Source of the DNA: Blastomyces gilchristii SLH14081
Taxonomy: Eukaryota > Ascomycota > Eurotiomycetes > Onygenales > Ajellomycetaceae
Direction: 5' to 3'
Length of the DNA stretch: 64,000 nt
Assembly (NCBI RefSeq): GCF_000003855.2
Contig: NW_003101681.1
Location: 4,847,150-4,911,149 of the forward strand
The translations under genes were made by a program, and so were the position numbers. Position 1 is the stretch's first letter; the number at the start of each line of letters is the position of its first letter. Below are positions 47,845-59,835 of the stretch, piece by piece. Under the pieces are notes generated by a model. It was not told where the DNA came from, searched no databases, and saw only the letters and a program-made list of their open reading frames with translations.

Positions 47845-48400
47845 TAACAGAAGTGAGAGAAGAGATGAATATATAAAATTCTTCTCTTCTTCAGCTGCTT
47901 AGTGCAGTGCAGACAAGTGACAGTGCTAGTCAGAAACTGCATCAGAGCCTTCTCACAGAGAGAAGATAAAGAAACTGTAAAACTCTGCAGACTCAACTCA
48001 GCAGCATTCTGAGCAGAGCTCAGACATGTCACAGAAGAGAAACTACAGATTGAGCTTCTCAGAGTCACTGTCTCTGAAATCAAGCTCTTCTCAGAGTTCT
48101 CTCTGAATGATCACATGAGATCATATGTCATTATGTTGATTGAAAGGGGGGACAGTGTTGCAACAGTAGTGAGAGAGACAGAGAATAAACTGAACACAGA
48201 TGAACTAGCCGGCAGAAGGAACAACACCTCACTGCAAGGTGCAGCTACTACTGCTGCGGCTGTAAGAGATGCAGAAGAGAAAGAAGATGTGATAATAAGA
48301 GTAATACTTTCACAGCTCATGGACACTGCTGTCTTCATCTTCAATCTGGCTTTCTTAACAGTCACAGAGACTGCAGCTGCATTATGAAGACATTTATTCA
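47845..48400 (+). other. Post-pol open region of Gypsy copy 2
   Basis: Between chromodomain and 3' LTR both Gypsy copies carry extra sequence. Here 48115-48387 is open in the sense direction (SYVIMLIERGDSVATVVRE), and an antisense frame is open over the same stretch. The part at 48140-48345 is less decayed than its surroundings (GGGGGG, CCGGC). It corresponds to 30839-31072 in copy 1. It could be an accessory ORF, but no family is recognised. Confidence 0.4.
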
Positions 48401-48862
48401 CTAGAAAATGTCAGAATAAGTTCTTTATTATTCTTCAAGAATAATACTCTCATACACTCACTGTTATAATTAAGAGAGAGAAAGAAAAATGTTTCATAGA
48501 GAGAGAAGAATCTTTTCAAAAAATTCTATCACTACTATTAGCTTTGTCTCTAAAATACATCACTTTTACAGAGAATTTTATATATAGAATGAAATATGAT
48601 AAGAGATCTGTAAGTTACTTATTAACTATGTTTTTCATATTTTAAATTAATATATAAGAAATCCACTTATCACATATTTAATTTGAATGAAGATGAGAAA
48701 AGAAAGATCTATATAGTCAGCAGAAAAACTCATCTATTTCTTTATATTATATACAGTACATGTGCTGTCAAATCAGTTGATAATTATTACTATATAACAA
48801 AGATAATTTCTAATCTAATAATTATAAGAGCATCAGAACTATACTCTTAAAGAGAAGAGTAT

Positions 48863-49395
48863 TATCACACTCTCAGCTATATCAAGACTCTGCTACAGTT
48901 TCACACAGCTTATCACTTTTATACAGATGATTTCATTCTATCTGAACTGGTTTTCAATCACTTTATAATATTATTCAGATATATTATAGAAAGATCTGAT
49001 TGATAAATATAAAAACCCTGCTTCTATATAAGATTAGCAGATTACTCTTTCTTAATAGTGAGACACTGCTGAGATATTACTTCAGCTATTCTCACTTATG
49101 AAATAAGAGAAGAGTATTCACTTATTATCTATATAGAATAGCTAGATACTGACTTCTTATCAAAGAGATCAGTGATTTGTTTTTCTTCTACTGAAATATA
49201 TATAAGAGTTACTGCATATCTTATACAATCTTCTTAGTATACTAAGTATTATAGCTGTGATATTCTCACAATAACTCTGTAGTCTATGAGCTTGCTATTC
49301 AAGCAAGATAGTTAAGTTTACTTATATAGCTTCTCAAACAACTACTTCTACATGATGCCGCTGACTATTCACTGCTTCAGTTCTGTCACGTTACA
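48863..49395 (+). repeat. 3' LTR of Gypsy copy 2
   Basis: 533 bp and decayed along its length except the last 30 bases. It aligns without gaps at the start to the 5' LTR and shows the direction of change there. Confidence 0.9.
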
Positions 49396-50446
49396 CTGAG
49401 TTTTACACAATATTCTTATAAAGAATTAAAAACAGAGTTATTTTCTATTATAATTTCATATTCTTTTAAGTAAGAATTACTTTTTCAGTGACTAAAGAGC
49501 TTTTATTAATACTTAATTCTTTTTTACACTTTTTATTAACTGATTTGAGTTGCACACTTATTGTGTGAGAAGAATTGAATAATTTAGAATAAAATTGAAT
49601 AGTTTTAATCAATTTCTCTGCAAAAAATTGATTTATTTTTTGTCAGTTTTTCTCTTAAAAACTGTCATATTATCTGATTTATTATCAATTGATATCATAC
49701 TTTTTCTCACTGTATTTCAAGAAAGAGATTGTAAAGATTTTATTAATTTATCTCAAAAATCAATCTCAGTTTATTAGATTCTCTTTAAAAATCTACTCTA
49801 GTTACTGAACTAGTGTGAAAAAAATCAGGTGTTTTATATACAAAAGTTTTTTATTCTTCTCTTGAAACAGTCTGATCAACTTTTCAATTGAAAACAGACT
49901 TAGAAATCTCTTAATTGAAACAGTCTAATCAACTTTCAAAAGAGTTTAATAAATATTTCAATTGAAACAGTCTGATCAACTTTTCATTGAGTGAGAATAA
50001 TAAGTTCAAAAATACACTCAGTTGATGTGGAAAAAGATGGTTTTCTTAAATGCTATTTCTGAGATTGAAATTCTGAAGAGAAGAAAGAAAGAAGAAATAG
50101 AGAAATAAGAAGTTCTTGAAATACAGAAACCTGAAAAAGTAAACAAGATTCTTGAAAAGTAGTGTCTGAGTGAGATGAATGAAGAAGTTCTATTAATTCT
50201 TCATACTCAGACTAGACAATCACAGAAGATGATCAAGTTCAAACTTGAAATTTCAAACACAGTTCAAAAAACATTGAAAATTTCTAGTACAATCACTGCC
50301 TCTTTATTTTACTCTTCTTCTTTTTCTACTTCTTCTTCTTCTTTAAATTAGAAGAAAACATATACTCAAGTAGCTGAATCTACTGTCTCTAAACCTGCTG
50401 TCTCAAAATCTGCTCAAAATTCCGAGAAAACTGAGAAGAATACTAC
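49396..50446 (+). mobile_element. LINE A, segment 2 (5' UTR end and ORF1 start)
   Basis: Continues LINE A after Gypsy copy 2 and matches 57652-58650 of LINE B. The ORF1 start codon of LINE B (ATG 58205) is ATA here. It ends at the 8-bp target site AATACTAC (50439-50446) of the DNA transposon. Confidence 0.85.
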
Positions 50447-53400
50447 TAGACTGGCCGGCGGGACCATGAATTTCACATTTGGTCCCGTTTGATCTGGTCT
50501 CATACATTTCTTGGCGTGAGTCCCATCAGGATCAAGTCTCAAAAAAATCTGAAAATGAATCATTTCTGAGAGAAATGGTGTGAAAAATGACCAGATTTAA
50601 TTCAAGAACAGTGAAATGAGAGTAATTTCTCAGAATAAACTGTGAAAGATGATCATTCTTTCAAAATCAGAATGAGACTGAGACTGAAGATCAAAATCAG
50701 TCTCATTTGATTCATTCAGTAATTACTTATATAATCAGAATTTGATAATGATTATTGATAACACTTATGAAACAACTAAATACATTCTTGTATAAGTTTA
50801 TTCTTCACTTTCTTATAAAAACTACACTTCTCTGATATACTGTGATCAGAGATATTAAACTGTCTGATAATTTCATGTTTTATAATTATAAGTTTCTTGA
50901 TTATTTCTTCTTGTAATTGTTCTCAGTGATAGTGATAAATATCTCAACTTGAGTTGAACTTTTACTTCATTCTCATCTCTATCAATAAAATTATCAGAAT
51001 ATCACATGTCATCAGTGTAACAGTTGAATATATACTCTCAATAATTTTTCATAACTCTAGAATTTATTTGATGTGTAAATTTATCAGATCATCTTGAAGA
51101 TAGTAGTCAAATTCAGTTTTATAAGTATATAGTTTTACCTGATTTTTGATTGCAATCAATGTATGCAAGACCTGTTTCAAAGTTAGTATTATAGTTCTAT
51201 ATAATATGAAGTGTTATCAAAGATCATTACTTACTAGAGAATTGTATTTCACTGTCTTTATATCTTGAATATCTGCTTATTCAAATATCTGATAGTTGGT
51301 ATTGTAGTAGTCTCAGACTAATTTAATATATAAGTCTTATTTCTTCTCTGTTCAATCTTGAGAAGTGTAGATATTAACTTAATAAGAGAGATCTAGTAGA
51401 GCTGCTACAGTATAGTACTCTGTAAAAGATTGTTCAGTTTTGCTGTAGTAATATGCCAGTTTATCTCTTACAGTAATAATAGTCTATGCTATAGTATCAT
51501 CTCAGACTGAATTTCTTTTTGAGTAATTCAATCTCTTCTCAAGATGAGTAAATAAACTGTTATACACTCATCAGACTGACTGCAGCATTGATGTATAAGT
51601 GATTGAGACTGTCTTTATTATCTTATAAAACTGAAACAGTAAATCAATTATATATTTCAACTAAGTTTACTTTATATCAGAAAGTTTCAATATCTGAATC
51701 TTTTTCTGATCAGAGTATTATACTCAATAATCAATTATTTGACACAATTGAAGAGTCTGAACAGTTATCTCATATATTAAACTTCACTGTGTTCTAATAT
51801 TCTGTATCATATTCAGTGATGTGACTGATTTATTTATTTATTAAATATCATGAAATTGTTATTATTATTTAGAGAAGATACAAATTATATTAGTAATGTT
51901 TTGAATCTGTGATATTTAAATTATTAGTCAATCTATTCAAAATTAACAGTAATGTTATTAAAAAGTGTTATTAAAAAGCAATATTAAAAAGTGTTGTCAA
52001 AAAACATTATCTTTTATAAAGTGAATGTAAAAGTTACTTGAGTAATTACTTTCATCTTATTCTCATCTCAAGAATCAGTCATCTCATTATTCTTCATCTC
52101 AATGTTAAGATTCTTTATCAGTATTTATATCACAAGTTGAACCATATGAGCAATGCAGAGAATATGACCTTGTTTATCATTTCAGAAATGCAAAGTCAAT
52201 TTTTACTTCAAACTCTTCATCATAGTGTAGTTATTCACAGCATTATCAGTTATAATTGTAAGAAGACTGAAACTAATATCTCAATAGTCATTTTTAATCA
52301 CAGTTATTAATATCTCTATTATATAATGCTCAGTATGACTACTGATCAATGATTTAAATTTGATTATTGTCTCTTGATAAGTTCAGTTCTTATCAATGTA
52401 ATAATATATAACTCTTATAAATACAAGATTATTTATACTAGTTCATGCATTCACTGTGAGAGACACTCTTTAATGATTCTTCAGCTCTGATTCTAGATGT
52501 TATATATTAACTTTATAGTGTATCTCAAAGTTGAACTGAAGACAGAATTGATGTGAAATATGAAGATTTAAATTAAGCATTTGAAGAAGTGTTTGAAATT
52601 CAGAGTTTTCAATTAATTGAATAGAAAGATTCAGAGATATACACATGTGAAGTAATTATTCACAGAAGTTATCAGATGAGAGTTGTGAAATCAGAGTACT
52701 GATATATGATCATTTTCATATAATTTTCTTTAAATTAGAAAGTTAGTATTATCAAAAATTATTATCTGATAGAGTAACTTACCAGCTCATTAGTAATTTT
52801 CTGATTATTTTGTTTTATTATCTGCATTCTGATGACTTCAGATGTTGAGAAATTTCTTCAGAGTTATAATCAGTTTATAATGAATGTTTCTGAATGAAGT
52901 TGCAGTAATTATAGCAGAGAGATAACTCTTCAGTAATCTGCAATAAAATCTGTTAATAATTATTCTATAGTTCATCTTGATATTTGTGTTGAGTTTTTCA
53001 TAAATTTCATGACCTGAAATCAGATATGAAGAATGAAGTGATTATTTATCATAATTAAAAGAGAGTATTCTGTGTTGAATTGTAAATAACATAGACTTTG
53101 TGATTCACAGTGATTTCTTGAAGAGTTTATGAATCTTTAATAGAAGTAAAAGAAGTGAAAGAAGTGAATTCAGAGAATATAATAATAATTTAAGAAAGAT
53201 AATAATTTATTTTCAATAACTGATCACTGATGTGTGTAAGAAGAATTAATATAAGAGAAAATAATCTTCTTTCTTAGCTTAGTTATAATTTTAGTACTAA
53301 CTCAGATTGAATATCATCAATGTATAAAAGTAAATAAACAATCTTGATTAATCTCTATTATATTTCTTGAAATATATTAATATTGTGAAAGAGAGTGTTA

Positions 53401-54527
53401 TCAAATTATGTTATTAGATAATATTATTAAAAATATATTAATATTGTGAAGATCAATGTTGAAAAAATGTTGATACTTATACATTATAGTGATTTATGAA
53501 TCATGATAGTTAAATATATATATATATATATATTATTTCTGACTTGATTACAACTTGTACAATAATTTTTAAAAACTCAAAATTAATTTCAATTATTAAT
53601 AATTATGAACTTATAACTAACTAATATAAAAAGAAAAAAACTTTTTCTACTCATTATCTTTCTTCTCTTTCTCATTCTTCTTATCATTCTTTATAATTCA
53701 TCTCTTATTCTTCTTCTTCTTCTTCTTCTTCTTATCTGAGATGATAATTATTTTAAAATCTCTCTTCACTATCTTCTCAGAGAAGAATTTCTACTGCTCT
53801 CTCTCAGTCAGATCAATCTGTATCTCAAAATCTCACATTTTCTAGTCTGCTGTCTCAGATTTCATCTCAGCAGTAAGCAGATTAACATGCTCAGAGAGCA
53901 GAGCTGTCTTCTCAATATTCTGAATTATGAAGTGCATTTAAGATCTGAATAAGGCCTCAATTTCCTTCTTCTCTGTCAGCTTCTGCTAATCAATTAGAGA
54001 ACAGAAGTATTATTAAAAATTATTATCTCTTAATAAATAAAAAACTTATCAGTTTTAACTTCTTTATCTTCTACTCTAACACTTTTTTAATCTTCTTCTG
54101 TTATTACTTATTTACAGTAACACTCTTCTTCTCTCTCTCTCTCTTCATCTTAGTCTTAAATTATTCTCAGAACTTCTTCTAGTCTTATTACTACTGTATG
54201 AGACTCTTCACTATCTTCTTCTTCAATCTCTCACAGACAGTGTTATCTGCATTATTTCAATACTTAGTTCAGTCTAAATCTATCAGAAGTGTTACTTAAA
54301 ATTGTTATTATTCTACTCTCTTACAGAGTCTCTTTAAGATATTATAACATGTCTTACAATCTGTCTCTTCTTGCTTAAATATTATCTTCTTCTCTTTCTT
54401 CAATCTGTGACAGTACTCACGCGCCTTGATGATCTACAGAACCGCAGAATATTTGAAGAGAAATGACATGCTTGATTTCAGTGAGTGTTAAAGAAAAATG
54501 AAGGCAGAAGAGATGATCAGAAATGAT

Positions 54528-54640
54528 ATAATAATAATAATGATAATAATAATGATAATAATAATGATGATAATGATAATGATGATAATAATAGTGATGA
54601 TGATAATGATAATGATAATGATGATAATGATAAAAGAGAG
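54528..54640. repeat. (GATAAT)n/(GAT)n microsatellite
   Basis: A run of AATGAT, GATAAT and GATGAT units inside the DNA transposon. Its complement translates to a His/Tyr-rich stretch that is not a gene. Confidence 0.9.
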
Positions 54641-55732
54641 AGTGCATTGAAATATATTACTGACTTATCAAATATAAGAAGACTTAAAGAAAATATTAAC
54701 AGCTTTCAGAGATGTACAGAAACAGCTACAGTGTTACATAGCAATATCATCTTTATTCAATGCATGCACTGTTGATATTCTTTATATGCAGTTATTATAT
54801 AATCTGTATCAGAGATATATATAGAAAACAGATCTTTGTTGCTAGAATAAATGATTGCAGCAATTCTCTGTTTTCATATTATAAAGATAAGTTATTCTCA
54901 TTTCTTTCTTCTTTCTTTTCTCTTCTTCAATCAATCACTAATTTCAAGCTGATATGAAAACTATTAAAACACTCTCAGAAACTCTCAAATTGAAGAGTAT
55001 AGACTAATCAAATTTCAAATACAGAAGAAATCAAATTATCTTCTACAGATTCAATTATTCACTTCTCTCTTAAATAAAACAGCAGTCATGTCCCCTCTTC
55101 CCTCTCAATCAAATGAAACATGGCCTGTGAAAAGTAAGTATCATGCCAGGCTATAATGATCAACACAGCCTCAGCATGCAGAGCTGTATATACACAGCAT
55201 ATGCTGGACTGAGAGACTGTGTGAGTTGTAAATCAGCAGCAGCATCTCAGAGAAAGCTGTGCAGTGTGAGAAAGCTGCAACTCTCAGTCATATGTGCAGA
55301 GAATGAATTATCATACTAAGTGTATATGTATTGAAGTAATGCTTTTTAATAACACTCAGTCTCTGATATAATGAAAATAGAGTCTCTTCATGAGATCTGT
55401 TTTTACTAGAAGTCAGAGAATCTTATATTTCTTAAGATTATCTTCACACATCTTATCTGTGAAATCAATGAGAGAAATCATTGATTTCAGTGTTCTGTTC
55501 TTGATATTATTCAAGTAGCAGCAGAGTTCACTCTGATTATACTTTTTAAGTGTATGTTTTCTAATTATTCACATTTATACAGATATATACTGATTATTTA
55601 TTAGATAATATTAAGACAATAGCTCATCACAGCTGTGTTACTCTCACTGTGAAAGATACACAGTTAGTGATAAGTATTGTAAAGACTCTGAGAAATGAGT
55701 ATTTTGAGAATACTGTAGCCCTGCACTCTTGA

Positions 55733-55890
55733 TTTTTTTTATTTTTATTTTTTATTTTTTTCTTTTTCTTTTATTTTTTTTCTTTCTCTTTCTTTCTCTT
55801 TTTTTTTTCTCTTCTTTTTTTCTTTCTCTTTTTTTTTTGTTGTGATTTTTTGTTTTTTTTGTTTTTTTTGTATTTTATATTTTTTTTTAA
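55733..55890. repeat. T-rich low-complexity tract
   Basis: About 150 bases made almost wholly of T runs broken by single C, A or G, within the DNA transposon. Confidence 0.9.
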
Positions 55891-56257
55891 TTAAAATGAT
55901 ATTAATTATGATCTGTGTTCAGAAAAGTAATAATATTTGATAACACTCTCTATTGAATTTTCAATAAATGAGTACTATGTTATGATATTATGTAAGTGAG
56001 AAATGATTTTATGATCTCATTTGATACTATTTTCAATAATGAAATCAGAATGAAAATGTGACTAAGAATTCAAACATATTCTTTATCTGAGACTAGATTT
56101 TTATTTGAAAAGTGAATCTGAGACCTTTAATATTTGAAATAATGTGATTTGAAATCAATGTGATGAATATAAACTATGACTAGAAGTAATGCTTTTAGGT
56201 AATATAACAACTGTAAAGTTTGATCCTAGTCTCAGACATGGTCACACGGTCAGTCTA

Positions 56258-56577
56258 AATACTACTCATACTTCTATTCATAGAAAAGTAAAGAAAAAAA
56301 TGTAGAAGAGAAAAACTTTCAAATCTTCAGAAATAGAAGACTTATTCTTAAAGTCTTAAATCAGAATATCTTATCAAGAAACAAGCTAAACTCAAATCTC
56401 ATTTTCAGAATCAGAAATGAAATTAATCAGCAGTTCTTTTCTCAGTTGATAACTGATATTAAAGTTCAAAAATCAGTTATAGCTTCAATTGAGTCATTCT
56501 TCTTTGAAAACTTCATCATTCTGACTACAATGTCTGAATTCAGTGCAGAATTCCTTATTCAGAATGAGAATCTCTGG
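56258..56577 (+). mobile_element. LINE A, segment 3 (ORF1 continuation)
   Basis: Resumes at the AATACTAC copy and matches LINE B 58644-58966 within ORF1 (SVIASIESFFFENFIILTT). It stops in ORF1 where LINE B begins. The rest of LINE A must lie beyond the right edge. Confidence 0.85.
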
Positions 56578-58204
56578 AACCGCCCCACCACGAACTCGCT
56601 CGATTTTTCGAATAAGAACCCGCCGATAGATCCATCGAAAAGCCCTCGATCATACGAGCATTTGGACCCCATCGCCGACCGCATACCCCGTGTGGTGGTG
56701 GAGATATCCAGCCAAACGTGAACTAGACGTTGTTCGAAACTCCCGTGTGGGATTATCCCCCGTTCACCCCTACCACACCACAACCCCGGGCCAAAGTGCC
56801 ATACAAATTGTAAGGTGAAGAGACATAGCCATATGCGCCAATCTTCTTGATTTTGGAAGATCCCCAATCTGTAATTGTGGAGATATCTGAGAAGCGACCT
56901 CCGCGAAAACCCTGTCCACCTTTGATGTTCCAAAACATCAACGCCAAGTCCCACCCTCGTACCGCCCTTCCCAATCTGGCCCATCCCCGGCAGAAGAATA
57001 CAAAAAGATACCTCAGCGATAATATCAAGCACATAACCAACAGACTCTTCTGAAGTGCAACCTCCACAGTCTGTCATCAGTGTATCTAGACTTCAACACC
57101 AAGTCTCACCCTTGTACTACCTCTCTCAATCTGGCCCATCCCCGGCAGAACAATACAAAAAGATACCTTGGCAACAGCATTCAATACATAACTAGCAGAC
57201 AATGAGTCAACAGCACATCAACAACTATAAAATCAGTATATCTCAAGATCTGACTGAGCCTTTAATCCCTGCACAGTGAGATATATTAAATCTCACTTTA
57301 ATATCTCAATATTCAATAGATTCTGTAAGAGATTGAGAACAGCAATACTAGGTTTCTATTGAATTTGAGAATTAACTCTATATTGATATAATCATTGACA
57401 AAGTCTTCTATTTTGAGATATAAATAACCAGTTCCTCTACATCCTGCTGGCAATATTTATATTATTATATAGAAACAGACTTATATTCTCTATAATATCA
57501 AGACTCTGAAGAGAGAAAGTCTTGATAGAGAGTATACAGTAGTGCATATCTTAGCAGTTTCTATCTCATTCTTCTGCAGCAGTTAATGCAAAAAAAAGAT
57601 CTTAGAAATAGTTTTTTACTTCTCTTGAAAAAGTAAGGTGTTTTTCTCTGGGTTTTATATAATATTCTTACAAAGAATAAAAAACAGAGCTGTTTTCTGT
57701 CATAATTTCATATTCTTTTAAGTAAGAATTACTTTTTCAGTGACTGAAGAGCTTTCATTAATACTTAATTCTTTTTTACACTCTTTATTAACTGATTTGA
57801 GTTGCATACTTGTTGTGTGAGAAGAATTGAATGATTTAGAATAAAATTAAATAGTTTTAATCAATTTCTCTGCAAAAAATTGATTTATTTTTTGTCAGTT
57901 TTTCTCTTAAAAACTGTCATATCATCTGATTCATTATCAATTGATATCATACTCTTCCTCACTGTATCCCAAGAAAGAGATTGTAAAGATTTTATTAATT
58001 TATCTCAAAAATCAATTTTAGTTTATTAGATTCTCTTCAAAAATCTAATCTAGTTACTGAACTAGTGTGAAAAAAATCAGGTGTTTTATACACAAAAGTC
58101 TTTTATTCTTCTTTTGAAACAGTCTGACCAACTTTTCAATTGAAAACAGACTTAGAAATATCTCAATTAAAACAGTCTGATCAACTTTTCATTGAGTGAG
58201 AATA
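56578..58204 (+). promoter_or_regulatory. LINE B 5' UTR with tandem units
   Basis: The first 550 bases keep normal GC. Two imperfect copies of a unit containing CAATCTGGCCCATCCCCGGC and AATACAAAAAGATACCT lie near 56925-57045 and 57090-57195. LINE A has the same two units (about 39766-40060, period near 158 bases). Repeated 5' units are typical of LINE internal promoters (family knowledge), so a promoter role is plausible. The minus-strand open frame across it (56559-57077) has no recognisable domain. Confidence 0.65.
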
Positions 58205-59806
58205 ATGAGTTCAAAAATACACTCAGTTGATGTGGAAAAAGATGCTTTCTCAAATGCTATTCCTGAGATTGAAATTCTAAAGAGAAGAAAGAAAGAAGAA
58301 ATAGAGAAATAACAAGTTCTTGAAATACAGAAACTTGAAAAAGTAAGCAAGATTCTTGAAAAGCAGTGTCTGAGTGAGATGAATGAAGAAGTTCTATTAA
58401 TTCTTCATACTCAGGCTAGACAACTACAGAAGATGATCAAGTTCAAACTTGAAATCTCAAACACAGTTTAAAAAACATTGAAAATTTCTTATACAATCAC
58501 TGACTCTTCATCTTGCTCTTCTTCTTTTTTTCCTACTTCTTCTTCTTCTTTGAATTAGAAGAAAACATATGCTCAAGCAGCTGAATCTGCTGTCTCTAAA
58601 CCTGCTATCTCAAAACCTGCTCAAAATCCTGAGAAAACTGAGAAGAATACTGCTCATACCTCTATTCATAGAAAAGTGAAAAAGAAAATGCAAAAAGAGA
58701 AAAACTTTCAAATCTTCAGAAATAGAAGACTTATTCTCAAAGTCTCAAACCAGGACATTCTGCAAAGAAACAAGCTAAACTCAAATCTCATTTTCAGAAT
58801 TAGAAATGAAATTAATCAGCAGTTCTTTTCTCAGTTGATGACTGATATTGAAGTTCAAAAATCAGTTATAGCTTCAATTGAGTCATCATTCTTTGAAAAC
58901 TTCATCATTCTGACTACAATGCCTGAATTCAGTGCTGAATTCCTTATTCAGAATGAGAATCTCTGAAAGTCAGCAGTAGAGTCTTTACTAAACATAATAA
59001 TTCTATCTGAGAGAGATGAAAAGTAGGACAAATTTATTCTTCATGATATTTCAGTTGAAATTTTTGACTGTGAAGAAGAAATGCTACTTCTCAAAAATGA
59101 ATTAAAAGAATACAACTCTATTCAACTGAGAAAGAAGCCTGTATAACTAAATTCAATTAAGTTCAGACAAAGCAGGAGAAATGCCTCTGTTCTAGTATAT
59201 ACAAAAATACTTAAACAGTCAAAGATCTCTGAAGTAAGAGTAGCAGGTTTGAAAATGAGAGTTCATGAATACAAAGACTCAAGAATGAATCTCAAAGCTC
59301 AAACACAGTGTTCAAACTATCAAAGATATGAATACTTTGCAATCTCATGTTTTAGAGACTCAAAATATGCATTCTGTGTCAAAGATCATAAAACTAGTGA
59401 GTATAAATGTGAAACATGCTCAAAAAGAGATGAAATATGTCAATACACTCTGCTTAAGTGCTCTAATTGCAAAGAAAAACATGCATCTAGCTCAAAAGAA
59501 TGTATATTTACTCCTGAAACTCAAAAGAACTGAAGAAAAGATGAAGCTCAAAGTCAATCTAGAACTGAAGAGAAGAGTCAAGTCAGTAGACTTACAACTG
59601 CAAGCTCAAAAAGAAGAAACTCTCAACTATCTAAATCTTCAAACTTCAATTCTTCAGCTAAATATAAACAGAATTTGAATCCTCAAACTTCTGTTAAGAT
59701 TAGAGAATTGAGAAATGACTCTGATGATAAACTAGATATAATGCAAGCAGTTGAGATCTCTACTTTTCAAAATAGTTATAATCTACTATCTGATGATAGT
59801 GACTAG
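58205..59806 (+). pseudogene. LINE B ORF1 (gag-like, zinc knuckles)
   Basis: From ATG 58205 (MSSKIHSVDVEKDAFSNAIP) to TAG 59804-59806. TGA codons read as Trp, such as the one after LIQNENL, interrupt it. The C-terminal half has cysteine knuckles: CSNYQRYEYFAISC, CFRDSKYAFCVKDHKTSEYKC and CSNCKEKHASSSKEC. Several expected Cys and Gly are altered in the direction of G-to-A changes. Such proteins bind the element RNA. Confidence 0.8.
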
Positions 59807-59835
59807 ATTCTACTCTATCTCTACTCTCTTTTAGT

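Larger units (their letters stand above)
40499..49395 (+). mobile_element. Ty3/Gypsy chromodomain retrotransposon, copy 2
   Basis: Complete and plus-oriented, flanked by CTGAG (40494-40498 and 49396-49400). The LTRs 40499-41031 and 48863-49395 are both 533 bp and start TGTCAC or its decayed form TATCAC, ending TTACA. The order is gag, protease, reverse transcriptase, RNase H, integrase, chromodomain, then about 1.7 kb of post-pol sequence plus a SINE. The flanks join to a continuous LINE sequence, so the insertion is precise. It is a member of the same family as 29391-37661. Confidence 0.92.
50447..56257. mobile_element. DNA transposon with inverted ends and 8-bp target duplication
   Basis: 5,811 bp flanked by AATACTAC (50439-50446 and 56258-56265). 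The ends TAGACTG...CAGTCTA extend as an imperfect inverted repeat of about 20 bases. An 8-bp duplication suggests the hAT or a Mutator-like superfamily (inference). I could not recognise a transposase, even reading TGA as Trp; decay may hide it or the element may be non-autonomous. Open stretches lie at 51603-51797 and 52038-52310 (plus) and in a coiled-coil-like region read on the minus strand about 53600-54420. A shorter copy lies at 37674-39431. Both ends keep normal GC. Confidence 0.8.

Noticed and set aside
54417..54647. His/Tyr-rich minus-strand protein
   Set aside because: It is the translation of a (GATAAT)n microsatellite.
56559..57077. A 172-residue minus-strand protein
   Set aside because: It lies over the LINE 5' UTR and into LINE A, crosses an element junction, shows no domain, and is broken in the matching part of LINE A.
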